Assembly: GCA_022496805.1 (NCBI GenBank)
Contig: CM040101.1
Span: forward strand, 684,501-748,500
DNA length: 64,000 nt
DNA from: Pohlia nutans
Taxonomy: Eukaryota > Streptophyta > Bryopsida > Bryales > Mniaceae
Direction: 5' to 3'
The notes beneath the pieces are model-generated. The model had not been told where the DNA came from, did no database searches, and saw nothing but the letters and a program-made list of their open reading frames with translations. The translations under genes and the position numbers were made by a program. Every line of letters starts with the position of its first letter. Within the stretch, counting starts at the first letter, position 1. This document shows, one piece after another, positions 1 to 9,989 of the stretch.

Positions 1-226
1 TAATAGAATTTGCAAGTTTTTCTCTTGAACTTCAATTAAAAATCCCAAATTAACACAAAAAAAAAATTGTAATGAATTTGGGATAACATGCACTATGAGA
101 TGATATGGTTCCATTATTTGATTCTACTTATTTTAGAAAATCATGTTTAAGGTCTCACTTTTGGAACTAAGAATGAAACTTGACATAAACCAGTTGTGTT
201 TTTTTTTTTAAATCACAATATCTTGT
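1..226 (-). mobile_element. Partial TTAA-type MITE (family 1), inverted
   Basis: This stretch is the reverse complement, with divergence, of positions about 750-960. The match is clear over the blocks that read TGAAACTTGACATAAACCA here and TGGTTTATGTCAAGTTTCA there. It is therefore a family-1 copy in the opposite orientation that enters from outside the window. Its own terminus is not visible. Confidence 0.7.
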
Positions 227-635
227 TTGGAAAATGCATACCATACAAATGATAGAAACAACTTCAAGCCTCACTCTATAGCTGCTCATTCCAAAACTTG
301 CAAATTCAAACATGCAAGTAAGGAGATTTTGACACTCAATATCTTGAACATTTCTTTACCAAATGAAACAAATATTGTACTACAAGATATTTTGTATGGA
401 AGAAATGTTCTTTCATTAATTACTGTGTACAACAATAAAAAGAAGTAAAAAAACTCACGATAATTAGAGTTTTCATTTTTGGAAATTCAAATTTGGTATG
501 AAGGATCTTGTGTATAGTGGTGACTTTGCAACTTCCATGCAACAAGAGATTGCCACCTTACTCCCACGCTCATAGGGACTTGAAAGCCACTAGGTTACTT
601 TCGTACTCCACGGGAATGGGGCTTGAACATCCACT

Positions 636-1143
636 TTAACCCTTTAGCGCGCCAGCGTCCATATCTTGGATGACGAACATATTAAAGTTGTTTGAATTCT
701 ATTGGCTATTGGCTATCCTTTGTATGGTGTGGATCTTCAAAATAGGCTATTATGATTTTTGGAAAAATAACAAAATTGGTTTATGTCAAGTTTCATTCTT
801 AGTTCAATAAGTGAGACCTTAAACATGATTTTCCAAAATAAGTAGAATCGAATAATGGAAACCATACCATCGTGTAGTGCATATTATTCCAATTTCATTC
901 CAATAATTTTCAATTTTTTTGTTAATTTGGGATTTTTAATTGAATTTCAAGAGAAAGCCTTGTAAAACTATTTTAAATTTTTTAAAAATCTATTTAAAAA
1001 AAAATATGATACATCGTACAGATGTGATCTTCACATTGGCATTTACAAAAAATTTGTACATTAACTCCATTTTTTTGGTTTCCATCAAACATTTTATAGC
1101 ACTTCTTTGAAAACCATGTTGAATCGAGACGTCAAAGGGTTAA
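636..1143 (+). mobile_element. TTAA-flanked MITE, family 1, piggyBac-like ends
   Basis: The element is bounded by TTAA at 636-639 and at 1140-1143. The ends are inverted (CCCTTTAGCG at the left, GTCAAAGGG at the right). A second, diverged full-length copy lies at 47331-47878, with matching interior blocks such as the segment around GTACAGATGTGAT. It has no coding capacity. A TTAA target and CCC-type termini are hallmarks of piggyBac-like transposons; the superfamily assignment is inference. Confidence 0.75.
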
Positions 1144-1570
1144 TTCAGTTCATTAGAGAAATTCGTAAAGTAACAAAAACTCTAGTTTCTGGGCCTGTGT
1201 CAGCAGTAAAGACCCGGCAAATCTCAAAAACAAAAACTGTGTTTTGATCCAAAAACAAATGTCGTACGAGATTTATTTTTGGAAACTGAAGTTAGGTGAC
1301 TGAATTTCATATGGAGATGGCACTGACACCATGTGGACCGCATGGGAATTGTCTGAAGCTTGCTATTCCAAGCATGTGAAGGTCCAAGCTCACTATTCAA
1401 GTACTGGCCCAAGCTCACTATTCATGTACTAGCCCACTCAACTAAGCTCACTATTTCCAGGCTATTTGAAGAAATTTGAGAAATTTTCAATACTTTTCAT
1501 TTCTCTCCACAAGTCAGGATGAGGTATCAAAAGCAGGATTGCTCAGCCAATTACTTTGCGAAATTCTCTA
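1144..1570. repeat. Non-coding stretch with a short tandem repeat
   Basis: I see no gene here. Around 1381-1460 a unit containing AAGCTCACTATT is repeated about three times with a spacing of roughly 28 bp. The remainder shows no recognisable feature. Confidence 0.5.
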
Positions 1571-1577
1571 TTGCAGG

Positions 1578-2537
1578 TTATTTTGTGTGCTCATTTGAGT
1601 CCCTTTTCAGAGTCTTCCGGGAGTTCTTATTCTCCGCGACAACCAGTGCAGTGGTCCAGACGCTTCCATGATATGTCGGCAGGTTGGAAAACACAGCCTC
1701 AACATCTTCATCCACCGCGTTTACCAACCAATTGGTGGATTTTGTGTAACCTCTTGCATTTGGAAGACCCTAAATCATTTTTGCAACTCGAGAATTACTA
1801 AAACCAACTATATGAGCAGCAGACCTGAACTCCATAGGTATGTTCAGCTCAGGAATCTTTCCATCAGAAGCCTATTGCAGCCTGAAAAATGCCTTTTTAC
1901 CAGCGTGCACTACGTGTCGCATCTTCAACAAGAGAGTCGTCTGCAGGAGTGAAACAGAACATCGGTAGCAACTGCCAAGGATTTCTTAATACCTGCAGCG
2001 TATAATCGACAGAAGCATCAGGGTCCTTTAGCCGACGAAAAGCTAAGGATACCGGAATATGTAAATTGTAAGTGCACCCAATTGGAGAGGAAAAGTCTTG
2101 GCCTAGCTTCCTTATCATCGTTCTTCACACCTTAGTCTTGAAATTTGTCCCACCGTCTCCATCATCAAGCAGGTGGATCATGCTGTCAGTTCAGTACCTT
2201 TCTACAAAAATTACCCGCTTACACTCGGTATGGAACTTACGCATTGAAATTTTCGAAAAGAGCACCAGTTTTTTGTAATTGAATCTACAGTGATCATAGC
2301 TGCCAAAAGATTAGACGGGAACCATGCCCTCCAGGATCAATACCACATGCAGTTGCAATGTTCTTATCCATACGAGTGCTGACCACATTGGATATCTCTT
2401 CGCTTTGGCCCACACAAGATTCCCATGACCTAATTATCCTTCATCCTTAACTGCCGTGTCTTCTGGTACAGGCTCAACTTGTTCGCCTGTGGAGGTCTCA
2501 AGCTCAACCCACTCTTCAGGAGAAGTTTTAGCTAAAA
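1578..2537 (-). pseudogene. ATX1/ATX2-like trithorax histone methyltransferase fragment (PWWP, FYRN/FYRC)
   Basis: Read on the minus strand, 2434 to about 2225 encodes a PWWP-like segment (GHGNLVWAKAKRYPMW, later YDHCRFNYKKLVLFSK) that ends at a good splice donor (GTAAGT). Positions 2118-1900 encode an FYRN/FYRC-like segment (HIPVSLAFRRLKDPD, then a stretch ending SARW). About 1840-1578 then matches the linker that follows FYRC in ATX1/ATX2 (VGFSNSRVAKMI, stop, GLPNARG). PWWP then FYRN/FYRC is the order in ATX1/ATX2, plant H3K4 methyltransferases of the COMPASS class, but the PHD and catalytic SET domains are absent. There is an in-frame TAG after AKMI, where a Gln is expected from my recollection of the family, and a stop just before PWWP. 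The piece before PWWP (2537 to 2441) is acidic. Intron remnants argue for a genomic rather than retrotransposed fragment. Confidence 0.7.
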
Positions 2538-2637
2538 NNNNNNNNNNNNNNNNNNNNNNNNNNNNNNNNNNNNNNNNNNNNNNNNNNNNNNNNNNNNNNN
2601 NNNNNNNNNNNNNNNNNNNNNNNNNNNNNNNNNNNNN
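2538..2637. other. Assembly gap (100 N)
   Basis: Exactly 100 undetermined bases. This is probably a placeholder of unknown true length. It falls inside a KH-gene exon on its right side and next to the trithorax-like fragment on its left. Confidence 0.99.
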
Positions 2638-4787
2638 CTGGAAGCTCTGCCTCTACCAACACATGTAAAGGCTCATTCAAATGCTCGAAACCAGGTTTGT
2701 CCCTCATTTTGTCCTCCTGCGAAGAGACATACCGGCCAAAATTTAGAAAACTCTCTTCAAGCAAAAGCACAAACATCTTAATGACAATTGCCATATGCAG
2801 GTCAATCGCTGGTCAGAACCTTGATGTAGACATCAGCACCCGGTATCAGCACTACACCGAAGAAGTGAAACTGAATGTGATGAACGAGACTTTAGTGTGA
2901 ACTGCAGTTTTTTTTAAAATCAACCAAATACAGATTCTGCAACTTTCGGAACTATTCTGACCTTAGCAGTGTCTTTAATAGAGCCCCGCCCACGAATTAA
3001 AACACGGCAACCCGTTGTTGCCTCCACTCGCTTCAGTGAATTTCCCCGAGGGCCCAAAATTCTTCCAACAAAGTTAAACTGCACGAAAAGAAAACTTGAC
3101 CACGTCAGTCTAAATGAGCGAGAGCTTGTGAATTATTATAAAAGCATGATTGAAGCTGCACTTGCAAGGGTCCTAAAAGTGCAACCCTAGACTAAAACAG
3201 AAAGTATGTCAAAGTCCACGTGTAGAGAAACCGAACAGATAAAAAATTCAATTTCCTGGATCGCTAAGATACAATGCAGCACAATCGACTGACAAAATAT
3301 TCAGAAAGAAGAATTTGGGTCATACATTAGGGTATTTATCCACAGGAACGTCGATGCGTTGAGTCTTCTTCACTATCGGCCCAGTAGGAGTACCAGGAGT
3401 CCCATGCCACCCTGACTGAGGTAGTCCAAGCCTCTGGAGCATCGGTTCACACAAATTAATGATCACTAACTTAGAATCGGTTACACAAGACGAGTAGAAT
3501 TTAAAGCTAAAGGGCATCATTTTAAAGCAAATCGGTGTACAGCACATATTGGTAAGAATGGAGATATTATGAGCATACATCTCCCCAGCCATTTAAGTCG
3601 CCCGAACCGCCATTACTTAAAAGTGTGCCTGATGAAAGAGGGCTTCCATGCTCCAGTGCATCCTGGTCGAGAAAAGATGAATTTCCAACAAGCGCCGTTA
3701 CTCGCATTATCTCTGTCCAGTAAATACTCAGAATATTAGAATTGATCCTGTACAATAGTGTACTAATTACATAAGCTAATAATAAACTGTTCCAGTACAA
3801 TTTCATGAACGTAAATCACAATCAGAAGTTGCTTGTTCAACAACAATTTGCATACTCTTAAGAGAGAAACATCAACCTCACCTCCTATCGTTTTACCAGA
3901 AGAACATGAAGACCAGAAGTAAGAATTACCTTGATTTAACAAACGACTACAGTTGGGAAGGACTTGCATAAAAGGCCCTAAATTCTGTCTCTCCGCAAGC
4001 AGTTCAGAAAGATACCTGCACATCGATTTGCAAAGGCGCCTTGTCAGAACGTTCTGCGAACGTAAAACAGCAAGCTATACTGCTATTGCTCAAACAGAGA
4101 CTCTCTGGAATCTTCCGTTATACGGTACGGTGCAATCCTGTGACATTTTCTTTCTACAGCCAACATCTTTATATGAACCAAGAATTTTCCATTTTGAAAT
4201 CTTCATATGAATTTTCTCTGAGAGAAATTTAAAATCCCGGATTATAGCCTCAAAGGCGAGTTCAAATACAAACGATGAGGAAGATTCGTGGTGAATCCAC
4301 CACACGAAATTCGGAAAGAAACCCTAACATTGATGGTGGTAAGCTCCCGGATAGAAAAATAGATAACACCACAAAACCTGTAAAAAAATATGCCTGCCAA
4401 TTGGTAAAAAAAATAGAGCCGGCATGCTCTTCAACAGAATTTCTGTCTGACACTAGAAATGATAAAGCTACTGGACTCTGTCAATGCTCACTTCCGAATT
4501 TTCTATTGACCACCGAGAAGTAAAAAAAGCCGAGGGTAAAAAAATACACGGCGATGTCGGAAATAGATGATTGAACTTTTCAGCAATCATCATGTTCCGA
4601 ATGGCGAAACCACAAACTGATAAGCGTACGCTGGCAGAATGCTCATGGAAAATGACATAACGAGCTACCGATCGAAAGAAGTGCGGGGAACATACTTGTC
4701 GTGCTCGGCCGCGGCACTGGAGGGTCGTAGGCCGAGTTGCGGAGAGCCTCCGGCCGATGGAGAAAACTGCATATACCTGCCGGCCAT
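2638..4787 (-). CDS. QKI/STAR-type KH-domain RNA-binding protein (SPIN1-like), 3' end in gap
   Basis: Six exons join in frame with GT-AG introns: 4787-4696, 4015-3930, 3712-3579, 3433-3326, 3078-2962 and 2716 into the gap at 2638. The start ATG at 4787 gives [17 protein letters not shown], the usual N-terminus of plant SPIN1/QKI-like proteins. Exon 2 carries the conserved [20 protein letters not shown] dimerisation (QUA1-like) block. Exons 4-6 carry the extended KH domain, with [26 protein letters not shown] (GPRG loop) and [20 protein letters not shown]. Plant relatives bind single-stranded RNA in the nucleus, and rice SPIN1 acts in flowering control. The C-terminal part (normally about 80 residues, rich in RQAQEI/QQLREL) is not seen; what lies beyond the gap looks like a different gene. 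The exons present have no disabling changes. Confidence 0.9.
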
Positions 4788-5115
4788 TCCTGTCCGCTCG
4801 AAATCGTGCGCTCGCAAGCGGCGTCGTCCGGCCAATCCACGTCGTGCCCGTGCAGCTAACAGCGTGCCATCTGCGCCAAAGTTCACCCTAACTTTGCGAA
4901 GACGAGAGGCTAGAAGAAGAAGAAGAAGAAGGGGAGAGAAGGGGGCCAAAGCAGTTGCGCAACAGAATGAAAAGCAGAGCGGACGGCCAGCATGATGAGC
5001 TTCACAAGGGAGAAGACAATGACTGACGAGCTCACTGCGGGTGGAAAAGACGAGCCAGGGCTGACTGCCAAGGGAGACACAAGAGCGGGAGTGACTTAGA
5101 GGGCAGAATAACTTA
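4788..5115 (-). promoter_or_regulatory. Presumed 5' leader/promoter-proximal region of the KH gene
   Basis: Just upstream of the KH start codon, the sense (minus) strand is pyrimidine rich, with a run of CTT units corresponding to the GAAGAA run at 4911-4935 of the plus strand, and the region is more GC-rich than its surroundings. Plant 5' leaders and Y-patch promoters often look like this. No TATA box or start site can be fixed. Confidence 0.35.
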
Positions 5116-5928
5116 CTAGTAAGAGCATCTCCACCAGTTACTCCGTAACATTCAGTAGCCAACTAGCTATTGGGACTGCCCTTTGGTAGAGGGTGTTAGA
5201 GTTCACGACTTTTGCTCTACAAGAGAAGGCAATTGCGAAACAAGACCCAAATTTCACAACTAGGGCTACTATTTTTGTACACGATTGTTGGTTTGAAAAT
5301 CATGTTGGGCGTGATTTAGAATGTAAAGCTGGAATCTCTCATCACAATCTCGAACTGCAACATTCTTCAATATAGATTCAAGATGTAATCCACATTACTC
5401 AATTCATTATTGACTTTGAAATCATTGATATTATATTCATTTTATTAACTAGGGCACAACAATACATGCTAACTAACTTAAGATCTATGCCAACCACGGT
5501 GAAAACGAAAAATAGCTCCAAAGATGCCAAATGTTCGTGATTCAAATAGTCAAACAATTTCTGTAACACATTCAACGATCTCTAATGCTTTGATTTTGGG
5601 AAATCTCTATTGAAGTAGTTATGGTATAGAGATAGTGGCTACACCATCACAAAAACATTATATCATTATAAAAATAAACCAAACTTTACATTTTGAATTC
5701 AACAAAAAATCAACCCGATTGACAAGAATGGATGGGCTTCTATATGGCAAATGGGTTAACATTTGAGTTACTAAGGAAAAAGTCATGAGATCCAAGTGAA
5801 GGCACAATTTCACAACTACTATTAATATATACTATATGTACTCTAAGTAAAATCTCAAACAACTATATATCAATACCGGCATGCGAGGCCCACTGCAATA
5901 GAATAAATAGATATGTAGAAGAAATATT
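5116..5928. other. Intergenic AT-rich DNA, no gene seen
   Basis: No conserved coding pattern on either strand. A GAGCATCTCCACCAG-like string at about 5124 resembles ends of plant MITEs, but I could not find its partner. Confidence 0.4.
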
Positions 5929-6841
5929 TTAACCCCTAAAGGACCAAACATTCATATTTTGAATGATGAATGATAAATATCACTCCAGTAAGATTTTGTT
6001 CATTAAGCCACTTTTTGTAATTCAATAAGTACTACAAAATTCTATGACAAGACAGCTTCATGCATGCGTGAACTTTGTGGAAAGGAGATGATTTGTGAAT
6101 TTTTTATGTTTCGTTTTATGTTGAAGCGATTCCTCGAGCAATTCCCCAAAAAATTCTAAGATCTCAATTCAAAAGTATTCTTGAAAAAACAAACTCATAA
6201 AATTAAGCAACCGAAAAATCTCCAAAAATCACTACACTTAGAGTATTACATTTCAACTCATCACAACAAATTTCATACATAGATTGTCAATATCTTATTT
6301 GTAATCAAATTACAAAAGAATTTTTGAATTTTATGTTTCAAATTTATACAAAAATATTGGTGATAGCAATCATAGATCTAACAGTACAGTAGATAGAATC
6401 TAAAATTCATAATGTACAAATTTTATTCATACATCAAGTTCAAAATATCCCTCCTATTTGCATTTTATAACGATTCTTTGCAGTTCTTCAAATTTGGAGA
6501 GGGGTGTAGTCCAACCCCTTCTTTTTTTCCATTTTTCTTTCCTTTTTAGAAGAGTGCTAAATTGGCGATACAAAATAATATGGTGGAACCACATATTTCT
6601 ACATTCATCCATGTTTTGAATATAAAATGCTTTTTTCATCCAAATATAACGATTTCATCCAATATTATATAAAAAGTCGAAGATATTATGGCGATCTTAT
6701 ATTGAATTTTTGGTCGTTTTGTAGGGAGATTATTTTTTACTGGTGCTATCTGACACTAAAATACCCCAATTATAAAAAATTAAAAAAGAAAAAAAAAGAA
6801 AAAGAAAAAAAGAAAAGCTGGTGTGGTCCTTCAGGGGTTAA
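5929..6841 (+). mobile_element. TTAA-flanked MITE, family 2, 913 bp
   Basis: TTAA at 5929-5932 and 6838-6841 flank inverted ends (CCCCTAAAGGACCA at the left, TGGTCCTTCAGGGG at the right). The interior (about 6050-6480) matches 22990-23276 and 48200-48640, including a block with AAATCACTACACTTAGAGT and a downstream GCATTTTATAA block. There is no ORF of note. It sits about 280 bp upstream of the MOS2 start codon, so it is now part of, or abuts, that promoter. Confidence 0.8.
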
Positions 6842-7120
6842 TATTCTTCTTTTCTCCCTTTCTTTCTTTCTTTCATTTCCATGTTCTCTGTCTGCTCGCG
6901 TGGTGTTGCTTGTGCTCGTCGTTGCAATGGTTCTGCAAGGTCCAGCTTGACGAGAGTAGTCCCACTACTGTGAATTTGAAATTTTAGGGTTTATCCTCGC
7001 TTGCCATCGTCACTGCATCCTTTCCCTTGCTGCCTTGCTCTGTGCTCCGTTGTTTTTCGCTCAGTTATTGCCTCGCCTTGCCGCTGCTGTTTGTTGGCCT
7101 TGTTTGTTTGCACGGGCACC
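6842..7120 (+). promoter_or_regulatory. Presumed core promoter and 5' leader of MOS2
   Basis: A pyrimidine patch at about 6844-6885 (TTTCTTTCTTTC repeats) and CT-rich, poorly AT DNA lie between the MITE end and the ATG. Plant TATA-less promoters often carry such a Y patch. The transcription start is not determinable by eye. Confidence 0.35.
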
Positions 7121-8383
7121 ATGGCGCAGGGCGAGCCTGAAGCAGGCGCGGCCGCTGCCAAGGCCAAATTCTCTTTCTCGATGGCCAAGGTGTCGTCGCA
7201 TCGCCGGCCTCCGTTGCCGCCCAAGGCGCCGCCGCCCGTGGTGGAGTATGTCTCCTCGGTGGATGCCGAGACCGGCCTTGTGGTGACCAACCCCAGCGTG
7301 GCCGCGCGCGGCGCCCGCGTGGTGCCGAAGCAGGAGGATTCCTGGCGGCCTGAGAAGCGCATGAAGAACATCATGCAGGAAGCGGATGCCACGAGGTCCA
7401 CCGAGGAGACGTTCGAGATGGAGACGACGGACCACGCGGGGCCGAAACCTAATGTGGTGTATGGGCTGACGGTGATGAGTAGTAGTCGCGGGGAGGGATT
7501 TGATGCGGCGGTGGTGGAGAGGCGGCTTTCGTTGCGAGAATTGGAGGATCAGAAGTTGCGCGACGATTTGATGAACTTGCCGGAGGAGGCGACGCTGGAG
7601 AAGTACGACGAGTTGCCGGTTGAGGAATTTGGGGAGGCTCTTTTGCGCGGCATGGGCTGGGAGAAAGGCCAACCGATCGGGCGAAACTCGACCGTCGTGG
7701 TTGCGCCCATGGAGGTTGCGAGGAGACCGGAGAAGTTAGGGTTAGGTGCTGTTCCGGCACCGCCGAAGGAAATCAACAAAAAGTATATTAAGCCAGGTGA
7801 ATCGAGACCGAAGCCGAGGCCAGACATGTCGAAGCCGAGGCCAGACACAAAGCTTGTCAGGCGGGGTGTAGCGAAGGGAAATATTATGTCGATTATTGCA
7901 GGTCGGCATTCCGGGCTGAGTGGAGAGGTCTTTTCCATCAATGATGAAGGTGGCAAACATTCTCAAGTTGTGGTCAAATTAGTGAAAAGTGGAGAGAAAG
8001 TGGTTGTTTATGAGGATGAGCTTGCAGATTATGTGGGGGAGATCTGGAATTTGGACGAGGAGTCTGCCATGAAGAAGATGAATGGGAGATCAGAAAAAAG
8101 CCAGGAAAGGCACAGTTCAAGGGCGGAAGAATCCAGAGGAAGGAGCTCGTCGGAGAATCATCGAGAGGATGAGAGGCATTCCAAGAGGGGCCATCGGTAC
8201 CGTGAGGAAGAGGATGAGAGATACTCAAAGAGAGGCCATCGGCACCGTGGGGAAGAGGATGAGAGATCTTCGAAGAGAGGCCATCGGCACAGCGAGGGAG
8301 AGGATGAGAGACATTCCAAGAGAGGACATCGGCACAGCGACGGTGAGAGACGCAGTAGCAAAGACCGGAGTGACAGAAGATAG
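7121..8383 (+). CDS. MOS2: MOS2-like G-patch and KOW-domain nuclear RNA-binding protein
   Basis: Uninterrupted single-exon gene of 420 codons. The ATG at 7121 has a strong context (CACCATGGCG) and starts MAQGEPEAG; in-frame codons extend upstream to 7001 but have non-conserved composition. The N-terminal third contains the MOS2/GPKOW signature (KFSFSMAK, later YGLTVM). A G-patch lies at about residues 165-210 (FGEALLRGMGWEKGQPIGRN). A KOW motif lies at about 255-290 (GRHSGLSGEV). Residues about 320-420 are an Arg/Ser/Glu-rich tail of four or more RGHRHS-type repeats. MOS2 in Arabidopsis is a nuclear protein needed for innate immunity signalling and pri-miRNA processing, and animal GPKOW is spliceosome associated. 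The tail resembles spliceosomal RS domains. No frameshift or stop is seen, and GC content and codon use differ sharply from the transposons around it. Confidence 0.93.
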   Translation: MAQGEPEAGAAAAKAKFSFSMAKVSSHRRPPLPPKAPPPVVEYVSSVDAETGLVVTNPSVAARGARVVPKQEDSWRPEKRMKNIMQEADATRSTEETFEMETTDHAGPKPNVVYGLTVMSSSRGEGFDAAVVERRLSLRELEDQKLRDDLMNLPEEATLEKYDELPVEEFGEALLRGMGWEKGQPIGRNSTVVVAPMEVARRPEKLGLGAVPAPPKEINKKYIKPGESRPKPRPDMSKPRPDTKLVRRGVAKGNIMSIIAGRHSGLSGEVFSINDEGGKHSQVVVKLVKSGEKVVVYEDELADYVGEIWNLDEESAMKKMNGRSEKSQERHSSRAEESRGRSSSENHREDERHSKRGHRYREEEDERYSKRGHRHRGEEDERSSKRGHRHSEGEDERHSKRGHRHSDGERRSSKDRSDRR

Positions 8384-8627
8384 AGTAGGAAAATGAGATG
8401 GTTGGAAATTTTGCCACTATGGTCACACCAGAAACTGCTACCGAGGATTTTGTAATGCTCTGGTAACAGGGAACTTATTGTTGGAGAGACTACGATGGGA
8501 TGACTGGACTCATGGAACATGAACCAAGGCCACTGCAGATGTCAATCTTGTCACCTTCCAGCTCTCGGGTGTGTTGCATTTGAAGAATCAGGTGGGTGTC
8601 AAAGCTGGCGAGCGTCTACTCAGTTGC

Positions 8628-8877
8628 TTAACCCCTAAGCGTCCACTGTGTATTTTCTGTAGTGTAGGAAAATTGGACCCCCTGCTGCAAATCATCTGTC
8701 TGTGTGAAAATGACTTCAGTTTGACACGATCGACACTGTTGATCTTGTAGATAGAACAAGAGCTTTAAAATGGTTTGTATTGCAATCAGAAATCCGAGGT
8801 AAAATGAGAAAATGCCACCGTTGCAAAGTTCAGTGATGCAGATGGCCATATTGGGCGTTTTAGACGCTTAGGGGTTA
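8628..8877 (+). mobile_element. TTAA-flanked MITE, 250 bp, 3' of MOS2
   Basis: TTAA at 8628-8631 and 8874-8877 bound perfect inverted ends (CCCCTAAGCGTC at the left, GACGCTTAGGGG at the right). It carries no protein. It lies about 245 bp after the MOS2 stop codon, probably in or next to its 3' untranslated region or terminator. Confidence 0.85.
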
Positions 8878-9985
8878 ATGACTATTAAGTTCTACGTTAG
8901 TCATCTGAAACCTGGATACAATGTGCGGTGCTAAGAAGTTTGTTCTTAGAATGTGTGTTGAGATCATATGCAAGTGTAATACTCATGCTGATTATTCAAT
9001 TGGAAGCGGAGCTCCTGCCGACAAATTCCATCTCATATTGTAGGTTGACCTGCTGACGATGTTAGGAGGATTCTAGTGTGCTCAATCCCAGATCATGTCT
9101 AAGAACTCATATGCCGTCCGTTGTTCATCTCTTTGATTTCTTGAGTGCTTTGGGCATCCGTCCTTCAGCCCGCTTTTTCCGTAATTCAAATCGAGGCATT
9201 ATTATTCTACGTCTAATGAGGTTAGGTCAGGACTACTGTGCAGATCTGTGAACGAGTATAATGACAGTGACCTGATAGAGAATGCATCAGAACGTTGCTT
9301 TCTACAAGAGTAAGAATTGCGTGAAAGGCTATTTTTCTGTGGAGCAAGAGAACAACCTGGAGAAGTCGGAACATTTTCATGTGTCATCAAAGATATCCAA
9401 TGATGTTGACGGTACACTCAACCCTCTCGAATTGCCCACTTTTTCTCTGTATATCTTGAGAATCTCTCATGTCTACAAATTTGATTGGACAACTTCCATA
9501 TAGGTTAGAGTGGACACATGTTAGAGTGCATATGTCCCCTGAGGCAGTGCAATGAGAAAGGGTTGTGTAGCAAATATAACCTGATGGTGGCTGCTCTCCA
9601 TGTACATTATCCGCTAAAGGACCAAGAAGCCCAAATTGGGCCTCATGTTTTTTTTTTTAAAAGCAGTTTTGAGTAGGTCTTATGTGCACTTCTTTTTGTT
9701 CAAATTTATATACATGCAATGTTCTTCACTGATTTTAGTGATGTTAAATTTGGTCCTATCTTAATTATATTTTTCACAATATGATCAATTGAATTTGACA
9801 TGTTAAAACCATGAATCCTCCCACTTGCCGCAAAGCTTCCTTCATCCCTCTTCCACGATGTTTCCCTTTCCTTGGAAGAACAGACCAGGGTAGAAACTGG
9901 GAGCTTCTTCAAACTGGGAGCTCAGCTGGACCTTTTATTTTTTGCTGTGGCTCCACTCTTTTAAGGGTTTGGGACTTGTAGAGAT
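8878..9985. other. Intergenic region downstream of MOS2, no gene seen
   Basis: Only short open frames without recognisable similarity. Around 9610 the string GCTAAAGGACCA resembles a family-2 MITE terminus without a visible partner. Confidence 0.4.
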
Positions 9986-9989
9986 GGAG

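Noticed and set aside
227..448. Possible copia-type polyprotein fragment (VLQDILYGRNVLSL)
   Set aside because: The similarity to the copia protease/GAG-pre-integrase region is short and weak, and there are no flanking domains or LTRs.
4639..4995. Plus-strand ORF rich in Arg (118 residues)
   Set aside because: It is the antisense of the KH gene first exon and its CT-rich leader.
7001..7120. Upstream extension of the MOS2 reading frame by 40 codons
   Set aside because: The ATG at 7121 has the strong context and begins the conserved N-terminus; the upstream codons are Cys/Leu-rich leader without conservation.
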